From: Tridacna crocea
Taxonomy: Eukaryota > Mollusca > Bivalvia > Cardiida > Cardiidae
Direction of reading: 5' to 3'
Length of the DNA: 64,000 nt
Assembly: GCA_943736015.1 (NCBI GenBank)
Contig: OX031071.1
Location: forward strand, 41,170,619 to 41,234,618
Part shown: positions 44,459 to 54,305 of the stretch, in pieces
Layout of the letters: each line of letters starts with the position of its first letter
How positions within the stretch are numbered: the stretch's first letter is position 1
Made by a program: the position numbers and the translations under genes
Notes under the pieces: model-generated
Seen by the model: only the letters and a program-made list of their open reading frames with translations
The model's database searches: none
Told to the model about the DNA's origin: nothing

Positions 44459-44677
44459 TTACTTCCGGGTAATAAAATCGATTCAGGATTACATATAAGC
44501 GTTGTACTTTACCTTTCAAGGCTATAATCTGATGGATTAATTATGTCCAAATCACGTAATCACTTCTAACCCGTTTGTCATATTGACAGGAAAATAATCT
44601 AGCGGCAAGACTCGGTAAGAACTTTGTACAACAGGGGGACGGCATCCATTGTTGACATTCATTAACAGAGGGCGTAT
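44459..44677 (+). repeat. Direct repeat copy 1 of a ~220 bp pair
   Basis: Shares TATGTCCAAATCACGTA, CAAGACTCGGTAAGAACTT and CATTGTTGACATTCATT, in order, with 50308-50532. The two copies are in the same orientation and bracket 5.6 kb of nested repeats. Neither has the TG...CA ends of an LTR, and no polyprotein lies between. Confidence 0.8.
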
Positions 44678-44854
44678 CATGGAAATACCGATATGAACCG
44701 GATCGTACCGGAGGACCGGAATGGACCGGTATAGACGTAAGATACTATGAAAAATGTTACAACACGAAATGAATGGAAAAAAAAACAATCTTTTCTAGAA
44801 GTGAGGAAAAAGTGGAAGATATGAACGGGCCCTACTTAAGAGGCAATTCTATGA

Positions 44855-45082
44855 ATTAACCCTTTCCCAAATGACAAACTTTTGGACTAGACCAAATTGA
44901 AAGCATTTGCAGAAGACAATTCAACTCTTGCTTAAAAGATGATTTCTGTCTATGATGGGGTAGAAAACATTGTGGGAAAAGGAAAAAATGCTGGTTACCA
45001 GCATTTTCTCCTTTTCCCACAATGTTTTCAAAAGGCTACTATTCCAGACCCGTAAAAACCAGTGATTGTTTGGGAAAGGGTT
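44855..45082. mobile_element. Family A hairpin MITE
   Basis: ATTAACCCTTTCCCAAATGA start and TGATTGTTTGGGAAAGGGTT end, again with matching changes at both ends (TTTCCCAAA / TTTGGGAAA). The centre is AAAAAATGCTGGTTACCAGC. Confidence 0.85.
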
Positions 45083-45914
45083 AAAAAAAAAACAACGGGA
45101 ACGTCGGGAAGGGACCAAATTCATATCAGAGGTATCAAATACCGCAAATTTGAATCACCAAAATGAACCAGAACTAAATTGAATGGAAAATCTGGAATGG
45201 ACCTGTAAGGACCCTCAAAGGCCCTCGACTTAAGAACCAAGGAGAAAATCGAGAACCGATGTATAACTAATCAGAAACATTAAATATCATAAATAACAGT
45301 CATTTGGACACCCGGTCATTTGGACGGTATACAGTCATTTCGTACCATACCCATTGCGTATCATATATTATAATACCATTTCGTACCAAAGAATTACCAT
45401 TTCGTACCATGCATTGACCATTTCGTACCAAAATATTACAATTTCGTACCATAACTTACGAATTCGTACCGAGTTGATAGTTTATTTACTTAACGATTAT
45501 TAAATTGTATTTTATGGTGAAGTTTTAAAAAATGTTGCTTTTATAATTGCAAAAAGTTTTATAAGTGCATTGTTGCATACGTTTATAAAGTAAATATTCG
45601 CTAATCAATTAAAGGAAGCAATCGATGTTTGACACAGTTTATAGATAATTACATTGTTTGGTTAATGTTTGTTACAAGATTGGTAATTACATTTTGAAAA
45701 TAATTTGTTTGGTGTTTGCCTTTAATTATATTTGTTACAAAATTGAAATAGAAATGTCGAATGAAAAGGTGAAAAAATCACCACTGTATCATTCATCCAT
45801 ACATTCATACATTATGTTTCGTTTATATGTATTATGATCTTATCTTATATTGCAAGTATTATTAATCAAATTAACTTTTTTACATCTAAGTTCAACTGTT
45901 ATTTTCTATTATTT

Positions 45915-46282
45915 AAGGCAAGACCTGTGTAATGGAAAACAGCTATTTCCATTAAAATATCATCCTGTAAAATTAGCTATAATTAAAAATGAGTATTATT
46001 GAACTACTTTCACCCATTAATTTTTTTTCCATTTTTTTCCTTCTTTGAATTATCATTTATAAACCTAAAACCACTATATTCTCAATTCAAAAAGAGATAA
46101 TAATTACCTCCCTTTTCAGAAAACTAACAAAAGTATCAAAAAATAATTTCAAGATAGACATAAACGGAATTTATGATCCGTTAGAAATGTCTGTTATTAT
46201 TATTTCTACATAAATCCTTATTTATCGTTATCTATTAACCAATTAGAATTTTCACCGGAAGTGCATTACACTGGTCTTACCT
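45915..46282. mobile_element. TAGACCCC-type MITE, variant copy
   Basis: Ends AAGGCAAGACCTGTGTAATG and CATTACACTGGTCTTACCT are inverted. The interior (AAAACAGCTATTTCC, CCACTATATTCTCA, ATAATTTCAAGATAGACATA) matches the element at 61257-61621, but the terminal sequence differs from that copy. Confidence 0.65.
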
Positions 46283-46776
46283 AAAATAGATTTTCTCGGA
46301 GAAATCATGATACAAGATGACCACTTATATGGTACGAAATGGTAATATCATGGTACGAAATGACCAATCCTATGGTACGAAATGGTAATTTCATGGTACG
46401 AAATGACCAATCCTATGGTACGAAATGACTGGTACGAAATGGTTATGGTACGAAATGTCCATAATTCCTTTGGACACCCGGTGAAATTTTTTTTGCAAAA
46501 TTTGTTCGTTTCGACACCCCATTTTTTTTCCGAGTGTTATTTATAGATGAGATAACAAAATAAAACTACTTTAAGTGTTTACTTTGTCAGATTTCAGATT
46601 TTTTTTTTAAGAGCGTGATTGAAATATGTGTTTCTGTATTGTTTTACATGTATATCGATACAAATAATGGGCAAAAGTAATCGGCAATGTCGAATTCGAA
46701 AGCTGAATGTCAATTTTTTTGCCGTTATATCCCATTACCTAGACATAACTTATTTGTTTTTCAATGTTCTGTTCTT

Positions 46777-46778
46777 GG

Positions 46779-46809
<31 letters not shown>

Positions 46810-46830
46810 ATACCGATCGATCAATCGATT
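46777..46830. repeat. Simple repeat (TTGA)n
   Basis: TTGATTGATTGATTGATTGA is followed by the imperfect palindrome CGATCGATCAATCGATTGG. Confidence 0.8.
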
Positions 46831-47104
46831 GGTTTGTAACAACCAGTGCAACAATCCATGCTTTCCTAGACAGTTTAATTGCTGTGTTTATCAATGTTCT
46901 GCTTTCTGTATCCATTTTTTGCTGCGACCAGTGCACCTATCTATGTTGTTCTAAAGATCCTTTCACCAGTGCTCCGCCCAACTTTTATACTTAAAAAATT
47001 GTAATGGTCAGAGTCCCATAAATATCTGATACCTGACTTTGACTTCTTTTTTATCATAATTCCAGTTATTTGGAGGCGACCCTTACACAAATCTGCGCTT
47101 TTCT
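46831..47104. other. No recognised feature
   Basis: Short unassigned stretch within the foldback-like region. Confidence 0.35.
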
Positions 47105-47310
47105 TAACCCTTTACAAGATGACAAAATGTTAGCTTTGTCCAGATAGAAAGTACTTGCAGATGGCAATTTCAGTTTGAACTCAAATGTACCTTGTTCTTT
47201 GAAAAGATAGAAAACATTGTGAGTTGCTGGTTATCAGCATTTTCTCCTTTTCCCAAAATGATTTCCAAAAGGCTTTTTCCCTGCCGTTGCTAAAAGTTGG
47301 TATTGTTGAG
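47105..47310. mobile_element. Family A MITE with left-arm deletion
   Basis: TTAACCCTTTACAAGATGAC start. Deletion of GGAAAAGGAGAAAAT leaves CATTGTGAGTTGCTGGTTAT, while the right arm CATTTTCTCCTTTTCCC is intact. Confidence 0.65.
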
Positions 47311-48089
47311 GGCTGAGGGCGTTACATAGCACAATATTCATTCTACCGCAGCTTTAATCGGTTATCAACTAGCCTCTATAACGGCTGGCGCTGAAACAGA
47401 ATTAGAATGCACGTTGAGTGAAGTCCGATCTCAAATCTCACCAGCCGCAAGCTATGGTTGCATAACCTTTTTCAAACTTTGTCATGTTTTGTTGCAACGC
47501 TTGATTTATTTTTTCTTCTCTCTGGACGATGAACATGCAAATCAATGAAATATGAAATATCATATTCATTTACAGTTTCATTTCAATCACATAATTTACA
47601 TAACCTAAATTCTCAGTGTATTCCATTGTATCTTCCAGTTTCTCAATAATACTATTTTCATTTTTAGATTGAGATATTTTAAAAAATTACATTCTTAATG
47701 CGATGTACTGATTCGAACAAATATCACTTGATTTTTGGTCATGTGACCTTCCAATCTCTGTTTGCAAAGTGTGGCGCGAATTGCAAAAATGTATCTACAG
47801 ACTTTAACTTGTGATGTCATGTGTGGGCAACTCGCCCTTACGCTGCTAAGAGCGAGTTACTGACTTTTTGCAGGCAATGTAAATGAAGGTCAGACTGTAT
47901 AAAACGTGTGCTCCGATATTGGATCTACATTCTACATTGACCGATAAGGAAATATCTTTCCCCCCCAAATTACCTTTGAAATATCAAATTTTTAGATTTT
48001 ACTTGTGGTTTAAAATGTACACATCAATTATTTAGCAGGATAAAGGGTAAACTCGATATAGATAATGTTAAGCCAAGCTTTTCCACTGA
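47311..48089. other. Mostly unassigned; family D copy near 47885
   Basis: AGGTCAGACTGTATAAAACG and TATTGGATCTACATTC near 47885-47940 are a decayed family D hairpin. Nothing else is recognised. Confidence 0.4.
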
Positions 48090-48372
48090 AGACCAGCCTA
48101 CATAGCTCAGTTGGTAGAGCGTATGACTTGTGATCATGAGGGTGTGGGTTCGATCCTTAGGGCTGGCCATCTAAAATCACTAATATTTTTTCGGATGAGA
48201 AGTTAAACTGAGGTACCGTGTGACGGTGCTATACACCGAGCACATTAAAGAACCAGGCGAAACTTAGGATGGGTTTTGTACTGTATCTGCACTATCCCTC
48301 GTAACAATACTAACAGCCTTCAGGGTGCATCGCCCATATGGGAAACCGCTGGCGACAATAAATAAACGCAAA
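48090..48372 (+). mobile_element. tRNA-derived SINE-1, fullest copy
   Basis: Head: CATAGCTCAGTTGGTAGAGC (A box) and GTGGGTTCGATCCTTAGG (B box). A tRNA-like fold is visible with a GCTC/GAGC D stem and anticodon-like loop CTTGTGA, but the T stem is poor, so it is not a working tRNA. Body: TTTCGGATGAGAAGTTAAAC, CCGTGTGACGGTGC, GAACCAGGCGAAAC. The 3' part CGCCCATATGGGAAACCGCT and GGCGACAATAAATAAACGC recurs at 50966, 52690 and 53560. Confidence 0.85.
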
Positions 48373-48464
48373 TTCATCAACTAATATGATGGTTGACTGT
48401 CTATAAGAGAAAACAACAAACAACAAAAAATTTTGACTCGATCAAAACGTCGACATCTGCGTGT

Positions 48465-48647
48465 GTTACTTGAAAGCATTTGCAGACAAAAAATTCAATG
48501 TAACTCAATGTGATGGAAGTTTTCTTTGATATGGTTGAAAACGCTGTGTGGAAAGGATAACATGTTGGTGTTTTTTTACAAATTGTTCAAAAGGCTTGTA
48601 CCTGAGGGTCGACCATTACAACATGGGATTGTGTGGTAACAGTTAAG
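48465..48647. mobile_element. Family A MITE, degraded
   Basis: TTGAAAGCATTTGCAGACAA, GAAAACGCTGTGTGGAAAGG and GGATTGTGTGGTAACAGTTA identify it. Confidence 0.55.
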
Positions 48648-49338
48648 GGAGATTAAGAGTTCAGTTGATGAAAGATGGACGGAATAGTTCGTGTGGTCAG
48701 ATATTGATTTCTGTAGTTTACTTCAGTAAAGGGAAAAAAAAAATAATAAAATTTCTGCAGAGTTATTTTTGATTAACCTGTGTTACATGTTTGATGCTGC
48801 CATCTGTTACATGTATTGCCACTGCAGAACAATAAAACAATGAACCACTTCCTTTCAAAAACTTCCATTTACTTATCAAACTCCAAAAACATACACACAC
48901 ACACCAAACAAATTTTTGACACTGCAAATGAACGGGTGTCGAAACAACCAAATTTTGCAAAAAAAAATGTTTGGTGTCGAAATGACCAAACTAGAGGTTG
49001 AAATGACCAAAAGGTGTCGAACTGACTGGGTGTCGAAATGACTGGGTGTCGAAATGACTGGATACCATGTCGAACTGACTGGGTGTCCAAATGACTGGGA
49101 TACCAATATCAGAGGTAGAATTGTGAGAACTGTCAGTAAATTAAAAAAGATCCCGGATACTGGAGTATAGAAATACCGGAATGGACCTGAACATAGAGCA
49201 GAAGCTAACCTTTGAATTTAGAAAACAATGGAACATCAGGAAGGGACTAAATTCTTGTAAAAATATCTGAAATATTTTTCTGTTTTTTGGGTATGTCTCG
49301 GAGTTTCTCACTGGTTGACAAGTCCATATATACTGTAA

Positions 49339-49913
49339 CGTCATATGCTCGCGGGCTTCATATCCTCGCGTTAACGGTATTTTCTGATATAAACAAATAC
49401 TAGCGGCACCTAACGGTTGTTTATGGATGCAAAGCCGTCACGGGAGACTGTCAAACGGAAAAAGAAAACCCAAGAATGTTTCGTTTATCGGTAACTAATC
49501 AATAAAAAAAATCAATGTAGATATGCTAATTCAGTACCTTTATCACCCATTTTCCCTCTGAAAAAATACAATTCCCATCAAATTCTGACCGATATACGGT
49601 TCAGCTGCACAAAACTGAAAACAAATAAGTCATATGAACTACCTTGAAGTAAATATATGATACATTCAGGCCACCATACACAAGTTTTCTCATTTACCGC
49701 GAATACATGACGTCATCATCAAAGATGGCTGTTGTTTGGGTACAAACATCAAGACACCGAAAGAGACTGGAATGCCCTTTCAAAACCGCTGTATGACGAC
49801 TTATTTGAACAAACTGAATATAATAGTAAGTTAATTCATGATAATAATAAGCGCCTTCTCTTCTTTGTAGTTTATATTGGCAGCGTAAGCGTAAGTACCG
49901 CGAGCATATGACG
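49339..49913. mobile_element. 575 bp DNA element with 16 bp perfect TIRs
   Basis: CGTCATATGCTCGCGG (49339-49354) is the exact inverse of CCGCGAGCATATGACG (49898-49913). No target duplication is obvious. Inside, around 49690-49830, one plus frame reads ...HQDTERDWNALSKPLYDDLFEQTEYN..., about 60 open codons without an ATG; it is unclassified and may be an exon remnant. TGACGTCA, a CRE-like site, is at about 49708. Confidence 0.7.
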
Positions 49914-50307
49914 AGGCAGTCTACATATGTATTTCTTAAGGTCTGTTCAGGTCCGTTCCGTTTGTTTTCCCTTTCTTTACATGGGTTTTGACAAATTACT
50001 GAAGTAATGCCAAAATAGTTTATATCGTTACTTTAGGTCCATTCTGGTCCGTTTCAATCCATTTCGGTCAATTTCGGTATTTCTATGTAACTTATGGTGA
50101 CCTCTGAATTCACTCATCGTGAAACTCGGCCGATTCCGTACCTACATCTAACCTCTCGTATTACGGTCGTTTCCATCTGAACTGAATTGATTGATCACTA
50201 GCTAGATCTACTTCAGTTTGAAGAAATTATGACCCCGAGATCTCTTGCTAGCGATTCCGCACCTCATTCTATTGAACAATATGACAAATTGCGTCTAAGG
50301 CCCTTAC

Positions 50308-50532
50308 AATTTATTTCCGGGTACTGAAATCGATTCAAGACTAAATATAAGCTATGTAGATCTACTTTACCTTTCAAGGTTATAATCTGATCGATTATGT
50401 CCAAATCACGTATCACTTCTAACTCGTTTGTCAAAGTATTGGCAGAAAAAAAAATCTAGTGACAAGACTCGGTAAGAACTTCTTAATACAGAAGGACGGC
50501 TTCCATTGTTGACATTCATTCACAGAGGACGC
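50308..50532 (+). repeat. Direct repeat copy 2 of the ~220 bp pair
   Basis: TTTCCGGGTACTGAAATCGA to CATTGTTGACATTCATTCAC. It pairs with 44459-44677. A short insertion (TAGATC) and small changes separate the copies. Confidence 0.8.
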
Positions 50533-50940
50533 CGTTCGTTGCCAAGGAAGTTCGATCCCATAAATCCGCTTTACGCGCAGGCGCACTAGTTGTAGTGCAA
50601 AAAAAGTCCAGCAGTATCATACCGTTGGAAGTCTGTTATATTTGGACTTGTCAAAAAAATTTATCGATAAAATCTGTGAAAAATAATAGTGTCACAGGAT
50701 ATTTTCTTCATGCCGTACACTGGGATGAATACGCCCCACAGTCAAAACACCTCGCTTTTGATTTAAATGTCCAGATTTCCATTCCGAATCGGTTAGGCCT
50801 AATGAATGAGATACACAAAATTGTCAACTTAGTAGGTCCAATGAAAGACTTTAATAAAGGTCTCAAGTACAGTTAACAAACTCTTTCCCGAACTAGAACT
50901 ATTTTTCTTCTATTGGATGGATTCTCAGTTTCCACCCATC
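50533..50940. other. No recognised feature
   Basis: A 93-codon ORF (50595-50876) starts here, but no domain or splice context supports it. Confidence 0.35.
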
Positions 50941-51425
50941 ATCTCCCGCTAGATGGCATTCTACAAATATGGGCGACGCCCCCCCTCAGGGCTATTAATA
51001 TTGTTAGTGGGGATGGTGCAGATATAACACGAAACCCGTAGATCTAAACTCATTACCAAACAATCCCTGGTTTTTACGAACCTGAGATAGAAACCTTTTG
51101 AAAGCATTTTCTCCTTTTCCCAAATTGTTTTCTACCCTGCTGGAAACAAACATTTTTTGAGTTCCGTTCATTTTTTTGTCTGCATGTCACGCTTTTAATT
51201 TGGACCAGTTTAATTTTGATGTTTGGTAATAGTTTAAGTTACGCCTGGTTCTTTTACGTGCTCGGTGCACGTTCGTTTTAACGTCTCATCCGAAAGATTA
51301 TTAGTAATTTTGGGTGGCCAGGTGTGGGAATCAAACCCACATCCTTAGTGACTCTAAACATCACGTTCTCCAGTCCTAGGCTATACCTACTGCGTTATCT
51401 CCCGCTAGATGGCATTCTACAAATA
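50941..51425 (-). mobile_element. SINE-1, minus strand, split by a MITE and flanked by a 29 bp duplication
   Basis: The 29 bp starting ATCTCCCGCTAGATGGCATT occurs at 50941-50969 and again at 51397-51425, the target site duplication. Tail-side SINE sequence (GGGCGACGCCCCCCCTCAGG) runs from 50970 to about 51044. The head side (CGCCTGGTTCTTTTACGTGC, then the minus-strand B box AATCAAACCCACAT) runs from about 51240 to 51396. The gap is filled by a family A MITE. Confidence 0.85.
51045..51240. mobile_element. Family A MITE inside SINE-1
   Basis: AACTCATTACCAAACAATCC start and TGTTTGGTAATAGTTTAAG end; the left arm of the palindrome is deleted. The SINE copy at 48090 is continuous across the matching point. 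Confidence 0.8.
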
Positions 51426-51437
51426 CTTATCTATCTA

Positions 51438-51665
51438 ATTTGGGCATCTTCGGTGCAAAACCGGACTACTTTTCTACGCCACAACTGTTCCTTTGAATTT
51501 CAAACTAAAATAAACGTTTACTCAATAAAACGCTACCTGGTGATGTTCAGCAGTTTAGAGAAATCTGGAGCTAAAACAGGTCTGATTTTTCCTCAAACGT
51601 ATTAATTGATAAAAGCTATTTCCTCCATTGCTACTTTAATGCGCTATAACCACAATCTCCTCAAT
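51438..51665 (+). repeat. Repeat G copy 1
   Basis: ATTTGGGCATCTTCGGTGCA to CTCCTCAATATCGAG, with CAATAAAACGCTACCTGGTG and AGAAATCTGGAGCTAAAACA in between. Other copies: 53035-53265 (inverted) and 54826-55250 (interrupted). A fragment lies near 25395. Class unknown. Confidence 0.75.
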
Positions 51666-51726
51666 ATCGAGGGAATGATATGCGTCATATAAAACAGGTC
51701 GAATCTTCGAAGACTGTGACAAACCA

Positions 51727-51867
51727 GCCTGCATAGATCAGTTGGTAGAGAATAGAACTCGTGATCATGAGGATGTTGGTTAGATCCCCACGACTGGCCA
51801 TCTAAAATTACTAATAGTCTTTCGGATGAGATGTTAAACCGAGGTCCCGTGTGACTGTGCCACCGAC
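51727..51867 (+). mobile_element. SINE-1, 3' truncated
   Basis: CAGCCTGCATAGATCAGTTG, GGTTAGATCCCCACGACTGG and TTCGGATGAGATGTTAAACC; ends at GTGTGACTGTGCC, where an opposite SINE begins. Confidence 0.8.
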
Positions 51868-52000
51868 TACATTTCTCACATGCTTCAGCAGAGGTGAGAG
51901 GCGAAAATATGCCTGAAAGAAAGTTCGCCTCAACCGGGTATCGAACTGACAACTACCAGGTCATGAATCCGACACGCTCACCACTTAGCCACCCGGGCGG
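51868..52000 (-). mobile_element. tRNA-derived SINE, minus strand
   Basis: Minus strand: CCCGGGTGGCTAAGTGGTGA (A box) and GTCAGTTCGATACCCGG (B box), then GAACTTTCTTTCAGGC. It is the same family as 25440-25775, joined tail-first to the truncated SINE-1. Confidence 0.75.
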
Positions 52001-52219
52001 TCTCGTATAGAAGGAAAAAGGTAAAAAGAAAATATCTTTTTCAACACGAGGGACTCAGGTCATTTCAAACTTCTTAGAGATCTTTTTTCTCTAATTTTAA
52101 TCTACTTATCTACGAAGCTTTTAGATTTTCGTTGCCGCATAACTTTACAGCCAAACAGAGGTATCATGTGACGGCTGAAATTTGAATACTAGGTCCAATT
52201 GAGACTTTATTAGTTTTAT

Positions 52220-52431
52220 GGTCAGGTGGCAGGGGACTTGGAAACTTGTTCACGGCCGTGGTGAAATAGGTCGCCCCGAGCCGAACTCGGGGCGATATGA
52301 TTCACCACAGCCGTGAACAAGTTTGAACTCGGGGCGATATGATTCACCACAGCCGTGAACAAGTTTGAACTCGGGGCGATATGATTCACCACAGCCGTGA
52401 ACAAGTTTCCCAGTACCCTGCCACCTGACCG
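52220..52431. mobile_element. Inverted-repeat element with 3 internal tandem units
   Basis: GGTCAGGTGGCAGGGGACTT is mirrored by TACCCTGCCACCTGACC. Inner arms AAACTTGTTCACGGCCGTGG / CCACAGCCGTGAACAAGTTT and CGCCCCGAG / CTCGGGGCG also pair. The right arm unit (GAACTCGGGGCGATATGATT, ~55 bp) is repeated three times. CG-rich compared with its surroundings. Confidence 0.85.
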
Positions 52432-52689
52432 TACAACGAATTTATTATACTGCAAATATACTATCCGCAAAAGGTCCTTGAAGTGACGCCTAGCAGCTTA
52501 CGGATTAAAGGATCTGAAACTATTCGATTTTCTTTCTTGTCCGTGTAGCCTGTCAGGAACGATAACTGTCTATCGCATATTCAGAAAACAAACCTTTGAG
52601 TTACTTCCCATTCTTTGACCCCTTTAGCCTGCATAGGTCAGTAGGTATCGTTGTCTGGGCATGTCATATTCTTGGTTATTTTCATTTAT

Positions 52690-52975
52690 TTATCGTCGCC
52701 ACAGGTTGCCCATCTGAGCGACGCCCCAAAAAGATGGTTAGTTGCTACGGGGGATAGTGCAAAGATACAGGACGAAACTAATGAGAGCTTCGCCTGGTTC
52801 TTTAACGTGCTCGGCGTATGGCACCGTCACACGGGACCTCGGTTTAATGTCTTACCCGAAAGACTATTAGTAATCTTAGTCGGCAAGCCGGGGATTCGAA
52901 CCCGCAACCTGTAGTGAACCGAAACATTGTGTTCACGAGTCCTACGCTCTACCTATTTTCCTATATCGGCTGACA
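52690..52975 (-). mobile_element. SINE-1, minus strand
   Basis: TTTATCGTCGCCACAGGTTG (tail) through TTCGCCTGGTTCTTTAACGT, GTCACACGGGACCTCGGTTT and the inverted B box GGGGATTCGAACCCGC to the inverted A-box region near 52960. Near full length. Confidence 0.8.
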
Positions 52976-53034
52976 AGACATATTCTTCAGAGATTGGACC
53001 TGTCTTATGCGACGCATCACTCTCCCCGATATTG

Positions 53035-53265
53035 AGGAGATTGTAGTAATACGCGCTATAAAGTATCAATGGAGAAAATGGCTTTTATCAATACGTTTGT
53101 GGAAAAATAAGGCCTGTTTTAGCTCCAGATTTCTCTCAACTGCTGATCATAGTTGAATAAATAGCACCAGGTAGCGTTTTATTGAATAAAAATTTGTTTT
53201 AGTTCAAAATTCAAAGTTACGGTTGTCGCGTAGAAAAGTAGTCCGGTTTTGTACCCAGGATGCCG
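53035..53265 (-). repeat. Repeat G copy 2, inverted
   Basis: CGATATTGAGGAGATTGTAG to GTACCCAGGATGCC. It keeps the uninterrupted segment GCTATTTATTCAACTATGAT, which shows where copy 3 is interrupted. Confidence 0.75.
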
Positions 53266-53269
53266 GGCG

Positions 53270-53612
53270 TAACTTAACCCTTTACCAAACATGAAAAATT
53301 TAGACTTGTCCAAATTGAAAGCACTTGCAGACGAAATAATAAACGTAACTCAAAAATTAAAATTTGTTTCCAGCAGGGTAGAAAGCATTTTGGGAAAAGG
53401 AGAAAATGCTGGTTACCAGCATTTTCTCCTTTTCCCACAATGTTTTCAAAAGGTTTCTATCTCAGGAACGTAAAAACTAGTCATATTTTGGTAAAGGATT
53501 AAGATGGGTTTTATGTGTTGTATCTACACTATCCCCTTAACAATACTAACAGCCTTCAGGGGGGGAGTCGCCCATATAGGCAACCGGTGGCGACGATAGA
53601 TATACGCAAATA
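53270..53612 (+). mobile_element. SINE-1 3' part carrying a family A MITE at a TTAA
   Basis: SINE text GGGCGTAAC is followed by the MITE (about 53276-53501, TTAACCCTTTACCAAACATG to TTTGGTAAAGGATTAA), then the SINE resumes as GATGGGTTTTATGTGTTG and CCTTCAGGGGGGGAGTCGCC. The intact SINE at 48270 reads GGCGAAACTTAGGATGGGTT, so the insertion point is a TTAA-like site. The centre is GAGAAAATGCTGGTTACCAG. Confidence 0.8.
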
Positions 53613-53754
53613 CAATCAGTCAACATCCCAGTGCACAGAACGATACGTTTTTGTATGTAATATGAGAATGAGGGGTGTGGGGTTACTTCTGATCTTGATC
53701 TACACTATCTGCAAAAGGTGAGGGAGTCGCACTTAGAAGCCAAAGGGTTAATAA

Positions 53755-54305
53755 CATCTTCTTTGACGAGTTTAATTAAAGTTTGTCTCAAACGCCCATG
53801 AATGTCAGATTCTTTTATCGTATAACGACATTTCACGAAATAGAGATCATATGATGCAAAAACATTCATAAATGTGCCTAAGGTATTATCCTTAAGACCT
53901 GTTCACTTGTATGAAATACGAATAAAATTACGTCATAAATGAAGTCACATAAAATGTGATGTCAACGTGTATAAGATATATAGGATCTGAAATGAGTTGG
54001 CGTTTGAGATAAGATTTTATTTAACGAGTCTCGGGAAATGTTATTAAGCGAGCCTTTTGTGAGCTTAATAACATTTCCCTGGCGAGATTAATTTTGAAAA
54101 TCTTATCTCAAACGCCAAAAAATATCAGATTCTTTTATCACATAACGATATTTCACAAAATATAGTTCAGATGATGCAAAAAACATTCATAAATGCACCA
54201 GCGGCATTATTCATAAGAACCATTCACTTACAAGTATGAAATATGTACAAAATGACGTGATAAATGACGCCAAAAAAATGTGATAACAAACATGTATAAG
54301 ATAAG
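53755..54305. repeat. Direct repeat (~220 bp x 2) around a hairpin
   Basis: CTCAAACGCC, AGATTCTTTTATC, AACATTCATAAATG and TAAATGA.G..A...AAATGTGAT follow each other in both 53795-53975 and 54108-54305. Between them lies a hairpin (54005-54115): GAGATAAGATTTT with AAAATCTTATCTC, and GGGAAATGTTATTAAGC with GCTTAATAACATTTCCC. Probably a MITE next to partial duplicates of its own flank. Confidence 0.7.

Larger units (their letters stand above)
45297..49097. mobile_element. Foldback-like element with array-type inverted ends
   Basis: The termini are exact inverted copies: CAGTCATTTGGACACCC at 45297-45313 and GGGTGTCCAAATGACTG at 49081-49097. Next to the left end are about six copies of CATTTCGTACCA (45333-45480). 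The reverse motif TGGTACGAAATG occurs about seven times at 46328-46460, so 45297-46460 is itself a smaller inverted unit. The right end has about eight copies of GTGTCGAAATGACTGG or variants (48937-49097). Inverted ends made of short direct repeats are typical of foldback elements (family knowledge). The interior holds other repeats and no transposase. Confidence 0.55.

Noticed and set aside
48095-48168. tRNA gene (anticodon-like loop CTTGTGA)
   Set aside because: A and B boxes and a D stem are present, but the T stem pairs poorly and the same body continues as a SINE found several times.
44459-50532. LTR retrotransposon
   Set aside because: The direct repeats lack TG...CA ends, primer-binding and polypurine sites were not seen, and there is no gag-pol frame between them.
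50595-50876. 93-codon ORF as a gene
   Set aside because: No domain, no splice or polyadenylation context, and similar open frames occur by chance in this AT-rich DNA.
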